A stretch of DNA of 35,906 nucleotides from Lachnospiraceae bacterium UBA5895 (GTDB lineage: Bacteria > Bacillota > Clostridia > Lachnospirales > Lachnospiraceae), in NCBI GenBank assembly GCA_002431915.1, contig DJEP01000075.1, forward strand, positions 3,226 through 39,131, read 5' to 3'. Within the stretch, counting starts at the first letter, position 1. Each line of letters starts with the position of its first letter. The notes under the pieces were generated by a model. It did no database searches and was not told the origin of the DNA. It worked only from the letters and a program-made list of their open reading frames with translations. Below, one piece after another: positions 15,940 through 23,874 of the stretch. A program made the translations under genes and the position numbers.

Positions 15940-16752
15940 ATGATAGACAGAGTGACAGAAGGGTATTTAACAGAAGATTTTGCGGCAGACGAAGCCCCCA
16001 AAGAGGAGGAAAACAGTGAAAAACCGCGTTGCACCGCCATTATACTGGCAGCGGGCAGCGGAAGCAGGATGCACTCCGCAGTGGCGAAACAGTTCCTTCC
16101 TTTAAAGGGCAAACCTCTGATCTGGTATGCATTGCATGCAGTAGAAGAGTCAAAGATTATAGATGACTGTATTCTGGTGACTTTGGAACAGGATATTCCC
16201 TATGTCCGGGAAGAGATCGTACAGAAATACCATTTTACCAAAGTAAATATTATTACTTCCGGAGGGGCGGAACGGTATCTGTCCGTGGGAAGAGCCTTGC
16301 AGCTGATCGCTGACGGACGACTGAAAGTGCAAAATGAACACGGGTATGTGTTCATCCATGACGGCGCAAGACCTTTCCTGACAGAGAAAATTCTGGAAGA
16401 CACCTATGCGGCAGCCGTGCAGTATCAGGCGTGCGTAGCGGCGGTACAGAGCAAGGATACGGTGAAAATCAGTGACGGTGAAGGATTCGCCCTGTCCACG
16501 CCGGACCGCAGAACCGTCTGGAATATCCAGACTCCTCAGGTATTTGAGACCAGTCTGATCCTACAGGCGTATGAGAGACTGAGGAACAGACTTCCCAAGA
16601 TGCAGGAGCAGGGCATTCAGGTAACGGATGATGCCAGCGTGGTGGAGATGTTTACCGAATCCCGGGTGAAGCTGGTGGAAGCTTCCTATCAGAATATTAA
16701 GATCACGACACCGGAAGATATGAAAACAGCCGAGGCATTTCTGGAGGATTAA
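15940..16752 (+). CDS. ispD: 2-C-methyl-D-erythritol 4-phosphate cytidylyltransferase IspD
   Basis: IspD catalyses the CTP-dependent third step of the MEP isoprenoid pathway. It has the nucleotide-binding LAAGSGSRMHSAVAKQFLPL at about residue 38, then HDGARPFL, CVAAVQSKDTVK, WNIQTPQVFE and VTDDASVVEMF. The 270 residues include an acidic N-terminal extension of about 28 residues (TEDFAADEAPKEEENSEK) before the domain begins. Ribosome binding at 15940 is weak. A strong GAGGAGG near 16003 is followed only by an out-of-frame GTG. The last ten codons form one arm of a 28-bp inverted repeat that acts as terminator. Confidence 0.93.
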   Translation: MIDRVTEGYLTEDFAADEAPKEEENSEKPRCTAIILAAGSGSRMHSAVAKQFLPLKGKPLIWYALHAVEESKIIDDCILVTLEQDIPYVREEIVQKYHFTKVNIITSGGAERYLSVGRALQLIADGRLKVQNEHGYVFIHDGARPFLTEKILEDTYAAAVQYQACVAAVQSKDTVKISDGEGFALSTPDRRTVWNIQTPQVFETSLILQAYERLRNRLPKMQEQGIQVTDDASVVEMFTESRVKLVEASYQNIKITTPEDMKTAEAFLED

Positions 16753-16780
16753 ATCCTCCAGAAATGCCTCGGCTGTTTTT
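16723..16780. terminator. Terminator overlapping the 3' end of ispD
   Basis: Arms of 28 perfect complementary bases (16723-16750 and 16752-16779) are separated by a single base, with the ispD TAA stop at the apex. The right arm ends in TTTTT. The core is CAGCCGAGGCATTTCTGGAG and its complement. It also separates ispD from a convergent gene. Confidence 0.93.
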
Positions 16781-16811
16781 GTCATTTCTGCATTTTCGTA
16801 TTTCTATGATT

Positions 16812-19058
16812 CTATTTTTCCCGCATGGCACTGGGGGTTACCCCATATACCTTCTTGAATGCACGTCGGAAAGTATTGGAATTATTATATCCCACTGCGA
16901 TATACAGCTCGTTTAAGCTGACATCGGTCTCCTTGATCAGCCTGGCAGCTTCCGTCATACGGATATTCTCCAGATAAGTGGAGAAGTTGACACCGGTCTT
17001 TTCCTTAAACATATGAGAGAAATAACTCTCGGAGATCTGAAATTCATCGGAAATCTTGTTCAGTCCCAGCGAAGGATCCTTATAATTGTCCTTAATATAT
17101 TTCTCAATGGTAGAGGATAAAGTGTTGTCATCCTCTTTATTACCGAAGAGATTACACAGGGATAATGCCAGATCTTCACATAATTTGAAGGTCAGATGCT
17201 CATTGAAACGCTCATCCAGCACCTTTACAGCTTCGGGGTCTGCATCACGAGGCAGTGCAAATCTTGCTTTTAATAAGGTGTTGCGGATATCCGACAGCAG
17301 GTACTTTAACAGGTTGACCGGCAGGGAACGTTCCTCGATATTCTCCAGGTGGATCAGGTTGAACAGCTCCAATACCTGCGGCATATTGCCCGTGGAGATA
17401 AAGTGGATCAGCTTTGTGGAGATCTCCGGCGGGTAGTAGAATACGTTGGAATCCTTCTTAATAAATTCATACGGGAAGAAAATATAGTTCTTCGTCGTAT
17501 AACTTACGGCTTCGGAAGCCTGCTGATAGCATTCCCATACATTCATCAGGGAATCCGTATTACGGCCGATACCGGCGAAAAGCCAGACATCGTAAGTATC
17601 CAGCAGATAATCATGGAGTCGTAAAATACAGTTGTTAATCTTCAGGATCAGATCCTTTTCCTCTTCATCGGAACAGTGCAGCAGAACGGAATAGGTCCGG
17701 TCTGAAGGACTGAAGTAGAAAAGCGGGGTACCGAAGAAGTTCTCCAGTGCGGTCTCAATGATTTTTTCCAGTTCCTCTACGGATTCCACGCCGCCGGGCA
17801 GAGCATTTTCCGTATTATCACCGAAGTTATTATAGTACACAATATATAACACATTATAATAAGAAGAACCGGTGATCCCCAGATAGTTCTCCATATAAGC
17901 CACTTCGTCTTCGGAAGTAGCGGTACCGGATAAAAGCTGTCTGACATAAGAGGTACAGATAATGGGGCGCTGACTGTCTACGACTTCCTGCAGATTCTTC
18001 TGTACCTCCACTGCGGTCTGCAGCTCCTGCCCCAGTTCGATGATGGGGCGCACATTCCGGCGGGAGAAATAATATATCAGGGATCCTCCCGTCAACAGGG
18101 CAAGCATGGCAAATAAGATTAAAAGCAGCTGTGTGCTACCCAATCCTGCGGTTGCACGGTAGGACGGGAAACTGAAATAGTAAGAATAACTGGTGTTATC
18201 TGAAATATATTTCCCTAAAGTGAAGTTCTGACCGTCGATACGAATCTTCGCATAACCTCTATTAAAGTCCAGGGAATCCAGCGCTTCCTCAGAAATACTC
18301 TCAGGAGTGTTGATTGTGAGGACTGTGGAACCATCCTCGGCCGTCACAGCCAGGAAATTATCGCCATCCATCTGTACGCAGTCGAACAGATCTGCCATTT
18401 TATCCTGTTCAAAGATAAAGCAGACCTTTGCGTGGGCATCCATATAATAAAGATTGTTCAGATCAATGATATACATATAGTACTTTTCGCTGTAATTCGG
18501 CATAAACTGATCCATGGGAAGAAAGCGGTTTGTGTATTCCGGCTCGGTCATGTAGGAGTGCCACAGGTCTTTTTCCGTAGAGGGGTACTTCTGAATCCAG
18601 TTATAGAACCGCTTGGCGGATATAAAATAGGTAGGATTCAGTACATAATCCGTCTCCGGAAAGTAGACGAAGGACTCTTTTAACGGAAGAAGGGCTTCCG
18701 CATACACATTTGTCGCCAAAGAATTCTGCAATTCATTGCCCAGTTCCGTAAAAGGATAGTAGGTATTCTGATAATTCATGACTTTTCGGAAAGTATCGTT
18801 CTGCAACAGCTGTCTGCAGTAGACTTCCATGATGTTCAAATCACTCTCAAACAGCTCTGCATTGCTGATCAGGGTCGTTTCGTTCTGCTGATCATAAGAA
18901 TCACGGGCGTTATTTATCGTGGAACGGTATAAAAAGATGAACAAAATCAGGATAATAAGTAAGAAAATGCTGTAAGAGGTTACCATTTTCAGCATCAAAG
19001 TGCTGTTATGGTTTGTATAATCTGTATTGTTCTGTGGCCTTTTTTTATTAAAATTCAT
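16812..19058 (-). CDS. Membrane-bound AraC-family regulator, YesS-like
   Basis: A 748-residue regulator. It has a short cytosolic N terminus, a membrane segment at about residues 25-46 (SYSIFLLIILILFIFLYRST), an extracellular sensor region at about 47-303, and a second membrane segment at about 304-328. A cytosolic linker follows, then a C-terminal double helix-turn-helix of the AraC type at about 650-748 (LNKISDEFQISESYFSHMFK; LYIAVGYNNSNTFRRAFKKV). This is the layout of B. subtilis YesS and related regulators placed beside LplABC/YesOPQ importers. It is divergent from the importer operon beginning at 19356, so that operon is its likely target. The inducer would be sensed outside the cell. 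Confidence 0.88.
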   Translation of the reverse strand: MNFNKKRPQNNTDYTNHNSTLMLKMVTSYSIFLLIILILFIFLYRSTINNARDSYDQQNETTLISNAELFESDLNIMEVYCRQLLQNDTFRKVMNYQNTYYPFTELGNELQNSLATNVYAEALLPLKESFVYFPETDYVLNPTYFISAKRFYNWIQKYPSTEKDLWHSYMTEPEYTNRFLPMDQFMPNYSEKYYMYIIDLNNLYYMDAHAKVCFIFEQDKMADLFDCVQMDGDNFLAVTAEDGSTVLTINTPESISEEALDSLDFNRGYAKIRIDGQNFTLGKYISDNTSYSYYFSFPSYRATAGLGSTQLLLILFAMLALLTGGSLIYYFSRRNVRPIIELGQELQTAVEVQKNLQEVVDSQRPIICTSYVRQLLSGTATSEDEVAYMENYLGITGSSYYNVLYIVYYNNFGDNTENALPGGVESVEELEKIIETALENFFGTPLFYFSPSDRTYSVLLHCSDEEEKDLILKINNCILRLHDYLLDTYDVWLFAGIGRNTDSLMNVWECYQQASEAVSYTTKNYIFFPYEFIKKDSNVFYYPPEISTKLIHFISTGNMPQVLELFNLIHLENIEERSLPVNLLKYLLSDIRNTLLKARFALPRDADPEAVKVLDERFNEHLTFKLCEDLALSLCNLFGNKEDDNTLSSTIEKYIKDNYKDPSLGLNKISDEFQISESYFSHMFKEKTGVNFSTYLENIRMTEAARLIKETDVSLNELYIAVGYNNSNTFRRAFKKVYGVTPSAMREK

Positions 19059-19115
19059 TCACGATCACTCCCGCGTCTCATCTTTTTTAGATAATATACC
19101 CAATAAACTATGTCT

Positions 19116-19144
19116 ATTGTATCAGTTACTGACAAAGGAAGCAA
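19116..19144 (-). promoter_or_regulatory. Putative promoter of the YesS-like regulator
   Basis: On the minus strand, TTGCTT (19139-19144), a 17-base spacer and TACAAT (19116-19121), about 57 bases before the start codon. Confidence 0.6.
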
Positions 19145-19177
19145 TATGTAACCCCTTTCAAATTTAAAAATATCAAA

Positions 19178-19191
19178 TGTAAGTGCTTTCA
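19178..19191 (+). promoter_or_regulatory. Candidate catabolite-responsive element (cre)
   Basis: TGTAAGTGCTTTCA differs at one core position from the TGWAAGCGYTWWCA-type palindrome bound by CcpA. It lies about 165 bases before the SBP start, a plausible site for carbon catabolite control. Confidence 0.5.
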
Positions 19192-19355
19192 AAAAACGCA
19201 GTAAAATCAAGGGTTTGCAGAATCGGTTGTCAAAATTTGCACCTGAACGCAAAAATTGTAACTTGTTTTTATCAGTGGCTGATGGTAAGGTGAGGGCAAG
19301 TCAAGGGAATGACCCCATGACAAATCATGATTCCAAATTTTTAGGGAGGAAAGAA

Positions 19356-20975
19356 ATGAAGAGAAAAGTATTATCCGTACTTTTAGCATCTGCTATGGTA
19401 GCTTCCTTAGCAGCATGCGGAAGCAGCAATGATGCTCCTGCTGAGAGCGCAGCAGCAACCGACAGCGCAGCAGCATCTACTGAGGCAGCTTCTAACGAAG
19501 CTTATGATCTGGAGGAGATTAACGTAGTAGTTAATGGTACTCTGACCGCAACCGTTGATAATGGTCAGGCCGAATTTGTAAAACAGTGGGAAGACGCTGT
19601 ATCCGAAGAGATCGGTCATCCTATTAAGATGAATATCCAGCAGTTGGATCATTCCGGCTATACCGATGCTGTAGGTCGTCTGTTCGCAGGCGGTGATTAT
19701 CCTGATGTAATGATCATGAGTGCAGATATGTTCAAGCAGTATGCACCTACCGGTCTGCTGTGGGATATGTCCGAAGCATATGCAAATGCAAAATTCCAGT
19801 CTCACATGATCCTGCCTGAGATCAATGAGAACCTGAAGGATTCCGAAGGTCATCTGTATGGTTTCGCTCCTACTTATGGTAACGGATGTGTTACCTATGT
19901 TAAGCAGGCATGGTTAGATGCAGTAGGTCTGAAGGCTGAAGACATCAAGACTTATGACGATTACTACAACATGCTGTTAAAGTTCCACAACGAAGATCCT
20001 GATGGTAACGGCGTAAACGGTGATACCTACGGTGTTATCGCAGCTGGTTTCATTGGAAACGAAGCTCCTTATGTTAACTATCTGCCTGAGTTCTGGCAGG
20101 ATGCATATCCCGCAATTCTGCAGGATGATAACGGTACCTGGTACGATGGATTCCAGACCGATGCAACCAAGGCAGCTCTCTTAAGACTGCAGCAGGCTTA
20201 CCAGGATGGCGCTATCGATCCTGAGACACTGACCGCTTCCACCAAGATCGCCCGTGAGAAATGGTTCTCCAACGATCAGACCGGTTCTTCAGGTGTATTC
20301 ACTTACTGGGCAGGTTCCTGGTATCAGACTCTGACCGACAACCTGATCAAGAACAACGTAGATGAGAATCTGGTTGAGCTGGCTCCTATCGCTGAAGTTG
20401 GCGCATACCTGAACAGAGAAGCTCCTGTATGGGTTATCATTGATGACGGTGACGGAGACAACTCTCGTGAGCAGGCTATCTTCGATGCATTCATCGAGAC
20501 CATGATGGATGGCGACAAGGTTCAGACACTGTGGACCTATGGTGCTGAAGATGTTCACTGGTCTACCAAGGCTGAGACCTTTACCATTAACGCAGGTACT
20601 GACAAAGAGAAGACCTACGAGTATACTGATGGTCAGTTCCACTTAAAGCAGTCTCCTAACGATCCTAACTCTGTATGGAAAAAGAATGCTATGGATCCCG
20701 CTTTGGTTGTATGTTCTTTGGACAACGGATTTAACGATATCTCCAGTCTGGCAGCAGAAGGAAACAAGTTCTTCACCGAGCACTGCAAGGATGCTCCTCA
20801 GTCTCCTACTTCTGACACCTACACCAACGAGTCCGGTACCATCTACGATGCTAAGCTGGCAGCTATCACTTCTGTAGTAGTTGAGGGCGGCGATGTAGAT
20901 GCAGCTATGCAGACCTACGTTGACACTGTTGGTTCCATCATTGATCAGTGCTTAACTGAGCTGAATGCACAGTAA
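19356..20975 (+). CDS. Extracellular solute-binding lipoprotein, LplA-like
   Basis: A 539-residue sugar-binding protein of a CUT1-type ABC importer. The signal peptide MKRKVLSVLLASAMVASLAA ends in the lipobox LAAC, so Cys21 should be lipidated. A low-complexity Ser/Ala/Glu linker follows, then the family 1 binding domain (for example GRLFAGGDYPDVMIMSAD, YDDYYNMLLKFHNEDPDGNG, FVKQWEDAVSEEIG). The length and the DPDGNG calcium-loop-like segment match LplA/YtcQ-type proteins used for uronate-containing oligosaccharides. AGGGAGG precedes the start. Codon use leans to T-ending Ala/Gly/Pro codons, as in highly expressed genes. It is followed by a hairpin and two permease genes. Confidence 0.92.
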   Translation: MKRKVLSVLLASAMVASLAACGSSNDAPAESAAATDSAAASTEAASNEAYDLEEINVVVNGTLTATVDNGQAEFVKQWEDAVSEEIGHPIKMNIQQLDHSGYTDAVGRLFAGGDYPDVMIMSADMFKQYAPTGLLWDMSEAYANAKFQSHMILPEINENLKDSEGHLYGFAPTYGNGCVTYVKQAWLDAVGLKAEDIKTYDDYYNMLLKFHNEDPDGNGVNGDTYGVIAAGFIGNEAPYVNYLPEFWQDAYPAILQDDNGTWYDGFQTDATKAALLRLQQAYQDGAIDPETLTASTKIAREKWFSNDQTGSSGVFTYWAGSWYQTLTDNLIKNNVDENLVELAPIAEVGAYLNREAPVWVIIDDGDGDNSREQAIFDAFIETMMDGDKVQTLWTYGAEDVHWSTKAETFTINAGTDKEKTYEYTDGQFHLKQSPNDPNSVWKKNAMDPALVVCSLDNGFNDISSLAAEGNKFFTEHCKDAPQSPTSDTYTNESGTIYDAKLAAITSVVVEGGDVDAAMQTYVDTVGSIIDQCLTELNAQ

Positions 20976-21027
20976 TCGACACAAAATCGATACAAAATGT
21001 AGCAAAAGCTGCAAAACCATGATATAA

Positions 21028-21074
21028 ATATCCTGTCCCATCGGGATGCAAAGCCTATGGGACAGGATATTTTA
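21028..21074 (+). terminator. Intercistronic hairpin after the first SBP gene (partial terminator)
   Basis: A 14-bp perfect stem ATATCCTGTCCCAT (21028-21041) with 21057-21070, followed by only TTTA. It probably stops part of the transcripts or protects the SBP mRNA, giving more SBP than permease. Confidence 0.75.
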
Positions 21075-21120
21075 GAGAGAAAAGAATGTGTGAGATGAAG
21101 TTGAAAGGAAGAGGGATGGT

Positions 21121-22086
21121 ATGAGCAAGAAAAAGAAAATCACCACATCCACCGGCGTAGAAGTACGTCACAAGCCTCTTGGTCTTCGAATCTGGAATAA
21201 CAGAGGCTACTATTTGATGTTCCTGCCTGTATTTGTGTTCATTTTGATCATGTATTACTGGCCTATGCTTGGTATTCGTTATGCATTTTACGATTACAAG
21301 CCCGTAGGTACTCCTACTATTGTAGGACTGAAACATTTTTATAGTATGTTTAAGACAGATGCGTTTTGGACATCTTTCAAGAACACTCTGGAACTGAGTA
21401 TTATGAAGCTGCTGATCACAACCTTTACTGCGGTTATCGTGTCAGTCTTCTTAAATGAAATGGGAAATCTCTTTGCAAAGAAAACTTTGCAGACTATTAT
21501 ATATCTGCCTCACTTTATGTCCTGGGCAGTAGTTGCATCTATCTTCAGTTTGTTTCTGTCTCCTTCTTCTACCGGTCTGGTAAACGGATTGTTACATGAC
21601 TGGGGCATCCTGTCTGCTGACGCCAAGAATATTTATTTCCTGGCAAGCCCGACATGGTGGAGACCGATCTTCTATATTATTAATATCTGGAAAGAGACAG
21701 GTTGGGGAACTATTATCTTCCTGGCTACTCTGGCAGGTATTAACCCTGAGTTGTATGAGGCAGCGGATATCGACGGTGCAACCCGTATGCAGAAGATGCG
21801 TTATGTAACTCTGCCTGCACTGGCTAACACTATCATCACTGTATTGATCCTGAACCTTGCCAAGGTTATGAACATGTTCGAGTCCGTATTCGTATTGTAC
21901 AACAATGCGGTATACAGCGTATCTGATGTTATTTCTACTTATATTTATCGTCAGACATTCGCAATCGCTCTGCCGAACTATGGTTACTCTACAGCAGTTG
22001 GTCTCTTCAAGTCCTTAGTTGGCTGCGTACTGGTATTAGTATGTAACTGGGCAAGTAAGAAGACCCGTGGCCGTGGCATTGTATAG
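21121..22086 (+). CDS. Sugar ABC transporter permease, LplB-like
   Basis: A 321-residue inner-membrane permease with about six hydrophobic segments and the first-permease N terminus (RGYYLMFLPVFVFILIMYYW, GIRYAFYDYKPVG). The cytosolic EAA loop that contacts the ATPase reads YEAADIDGATRMQKMRYVTL. Among CUT1 permeases this resembles the LplB/YteP group. It forms a unit with the preceding binding protein and the following permease; only 12 bases separate it from the next start. GGAAGAGGGATGG lies upstream of the ATG. Confidence 0.93.
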   Translation: MSKKKKITTSTGVEVRHKPLGLRIWNNRGYYLMFLPVFVFILIMYYWPMLGIRYAFYDYKPVGTPTIVGLKHFYSMFKTDAFWTSFKNTLELSIMKLLITTFTAVIVSVFLNEMGNLFAKKTLQTIIYLPHFMSWAVVASIFSLFLSPSSTGLVNGLLHDWGILSADAKNIYFLASPTWWRPIFYIINIWKETGWGTIIFLATLAGINPELYEAADIDGATRMQKMRYVTLPALANTIITVLILNLAKVMNMFESVFVLYNNAVYSVSDVISTYIYRQTFAIALPNYGYSTAVGLFKSLVGCVLVLVCNWASKKTRGRGIV

Positions 22087-22098
22087 GAGGTGTTAAAC

Positions 22099-22959
22099 GT
22101 GGCAAAGACAGCTTATCGTAAACCTAAGAAAAAGGTTCATGTATTCGATATTGTAAACTACATCGTATTTATTCTGATCGGCCTCCTGGTTCTGGTACCT
22201 ATCTGGAAGGTAGTAGTAGACTCCTTTAACGCTGTGGGTGTATACCAGTTCAGATTGTGGCCACACGATTTTACATTAGATGGTTATAAGACCATCATTC
22301 ATACCCAGAGACTGTACAGACCGTTCATCAACTCCGTTGTAACTACTGTACTCGGAACTTTTCTTGGTCTGATCCTGTCCACCCTGGGTGGTTATGTACT
22401 GATTCAGTTTGATATGCCCGGACGTAACTTCTTCGCATATTTCCTTCTGTTTACCATGATTTTCTCCGGTGGTATGATCCCCGAGTACCTGGTAATGAAG
22501 CAGTTACACCTGGTTAACAGCATGTGGATTCTGGTTGTGAAGCACGGTATGAACGTGTATAACCTGGTTCTGATGCGTAACTTTTTTGAAGGAATTCCTG
22601 CCAGCCTGTTCGAGGCAGCAGAGATAGACGGATGTTCCCCTATGGGAATCTTCTTCAAGATCGTGCTTCCTCTGTCCAAAGCAGCTCTGGCTTCCATCGG
22701 TCTGATGTTCGCAGTTACCGTATGGAATGACTATTCTACCGTTAAGATTTATATTACCGATCCTGATCAGGTTAACTTCCAGTATCAGTTACGTAATATG
22801 ATCATGGATGGTGATACCCCTACCACACAGTATGCGGTATCTCAGAACACTCTGTACTATGCAGCAATCGTATGTGCAATCCTTCCTTTCATGGCATTGT
22901 ATCCTTTCCTGCAGAAGTATTTCGTAAAGGGTGTTAATATCGGTGCTGTTAAGGAGTGA
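22099..22959 (+). CDS. Sugar ABC transporter permease, LplC/YtcP-like
   Basis: The second permease of the first importer, 286 residues. It has about six membrane segments, with IVNYIVFILIGLLVLVPIWK near the start and the EAA loop FEAAEIDGCSPMGIFFKIVL. Start GTG 22099 is chosen because AGGAGG (22085-22090) is eight bases upstream; the in-frame GTG at 22090 overlaps that site. No ATPase gene follows, so the pair presumably uses a shared MsmX-type ATPase encoded elsewhere. A UUCG-loop hairpin follows the stop. Confidence 0.93.
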   Translation: MAKTAYRKPKKKVHVFDIVNYIVFILIGLLVLVPIWKVVVDSFNAVGVYQFRLWPHDFTLDGYKTIIHTQRLYRPFINSVVTTVLGTFLGLILSTLGGYVLIQFDMPGRNFFAYFLLFTMIFSGGMIPEYLVMKQLHLVNSMWILVVKHGMNVYNLVLMRNFFEGIPASLFEAAEIDGCSPMGIFFKIVLPLSKAALASIGLMFAVTVWNDYSTVKIYITDPDQVNFQYQLRNMIMDGDTPTTQYAVSQNTLYYAAIVCAILPFMALYPFLQKYFVKGVNIGAVKE

Positions 22960-22988
22960 TTTTCTTCTCACACGTATTTAGACTTCAG

Positions 22989-23020
22989 ACAAGGGAAACT
23001 TCGGTTTCCCTTGTGTTGTA
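22989..23020 (+). terminator. Terminator-like hairpin after the first importer
   Basis: A perfect 11-bp stem ACAAGGGAAAC/GTTTCCCTTGT (22989-22999, 23004-23014) capped by an extra-stable C(TTCG)G tetraloop. The T run after it is poor (GTTGTAT), so it may be partial or protective, and transcription may continue into the esterase gene. Confidence 0.7.
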
Positions 23021-23067
23021 TATGCAAGTAAATTCCGCGAGAAAAGATGCGCAGGGGAAGCGCAGAA

Positions 23068-23772
23068 ATGAGGGCAGAAATGAATAGAATTTTTTGGGCT
23101 GCAGATTCCACAGTCCAGACCAATGACTACTCAACCTATCCGCAGACAGGTATTGGTCAGGTATTTTCTTTATTTGTAAAAAAAGAGTATCAGGTAAGCA
23201 ATCATGCCAAGAACGGCAGAAGTACCAAAAGCTTTATGGACGAGGGGAGACTGAAAGCCATAGAGGAACAGATTGGTGTGGGTGATTTCCTGTTTATCCA
23301 GTTTGGACACAATGACGAGAAAAAAGAGGATCCCACCAGATATACAGAGCCTTTTTCCACTTATATGGAGAATCTTGAAACCTTTATCCGTGTGGCAAGA
23401 GATCATAGCGCCTACCCGGTGCTGATCACGCCTTTAGAGCGCAGATGCTTTATGGATGAGAAACATTTAGGGATCGGAGCACATTCCGATTATGTGGCTG
23501 CTATGAAGCAGACCGCGGAGAAAAATAATGTTCCCCTGGTGGATCTCTACAGTATGAGCCGTATGGAACTGAAAAAGGCTGGCGAGAAGAACAGCAGAAG
23601 ATGGTATATGTTCTTTCCAGAGGGCGAGTATAAGAATCACCCGGAGAAATCCGAGGATAATACCCACCTGCGTTATGATGGTGCTGTGAATTTTGCATCC
23701 ATGATTGCCAGAGGACTAAGAGAACTGGGCGGTATCTATGCAGATATGCTGTTGGATGATATAAAATTGTAA
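23068..23772 (+). CDS. SGNH esterase, CE12 / YesT-like (rhamnogalacturonan acetylesterase type)
   Basis: An SGNH/GDSL hydrolase of about 234 residues with no signal peptide, so it should act in the cytosol. Block I is AADSTVQTND (nucleophile Ser), block II NHAKNGRSTKSFMDEGR, block III FIQFGHNDEKKEDP, and block V DNTHLRYDGA with the catalytic Asp and His. The order and wording match carbohydrate esterase family 12, which includes B. subtilis YesT and YesY, enzymes that remove acetyl groups from pectic rhamnogalacturonan fragments. ATG 23068 has AGGGGAAG seven bases upstream; ATG 23047 and 23080 are alternatives. It follows the importer genes, as expected for deacetylation after uptake. Confidence 0.88.
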   Translation: MRAEMNRIFWAADSTVQTNDYSTYPQTGIGQVFSLFVKKEYQVSNHAKNGRSTKSFMDEGRLKAIEEQIGVGDFLFIQFGHNDEKKEDPTRYTEPFSTYMENLETFIRVARDHSAYPVLITPLERRCFMDEKHLGIGAHSDYVAAMKQTAEKNNVPLVDLYSMSRMELKKAGEKNSRRWYMFFPEGEYKNHPEKSEDNTHLRYDGAVNFASMIARGLRELGGIYADMLLDDIKL

Positions 23773-23803
23773 TAAATATTTCCCTGGTTCTGAATAATTA
23801 CAA

Positions 23804-23858
23804 AAAACTCCTGTTACTGTAGGTATGCATTGCATATCGTCGTAACAGGAGTTTTGTT
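23804..23858. terminator. Bidirectional terminator between the esterase gene and uxuB
   Basis: A 14-bp perfect stem AAAACTCCTGTTAC (23804-23817) with 23842-23855; T runs on both strands. The genes on either side converge. Confidence 0.9.
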
Positions 23859-23874
23859 TGTAGGAGAATTTGAT

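Larger units (their letters stand above)
19059..19355. other. Divergent control region between the YesS-like regulator and the first importer
   Basis: It contains a minus-strand promoter for the regulator, a cre-like site (19178-19191), and two direct TTTGCA copies (19214-19219 and 19236-19241) 22 bases apart, a spacing suited to AraC-type tandem binding. I see no convincing sigma-A promoter for the plus-strand operon, which fits an activator-dependent start. The frame of the importer gene is open through 19215-19355, but AGGGAGGA just before 19356 sets the start. Confidence 0.55.

Noticed and set aside
16003..16018. A strong GAGGAGG followed by GTG inside ispD, suggesting an internal start
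   Set aside because: The GTG is out of frame with the IspD domain, and the purine run is explained by Glu codons. No in-frame start lies at a suitable distance.
19215..19355. A longer N terminus for the first binding protein
   Set aside because: The frame is open, but AGGGAGGA just before 19356 and the signal peptide with lipobox starting there fix the start. A 47-residue extension would bury the signal peptide.
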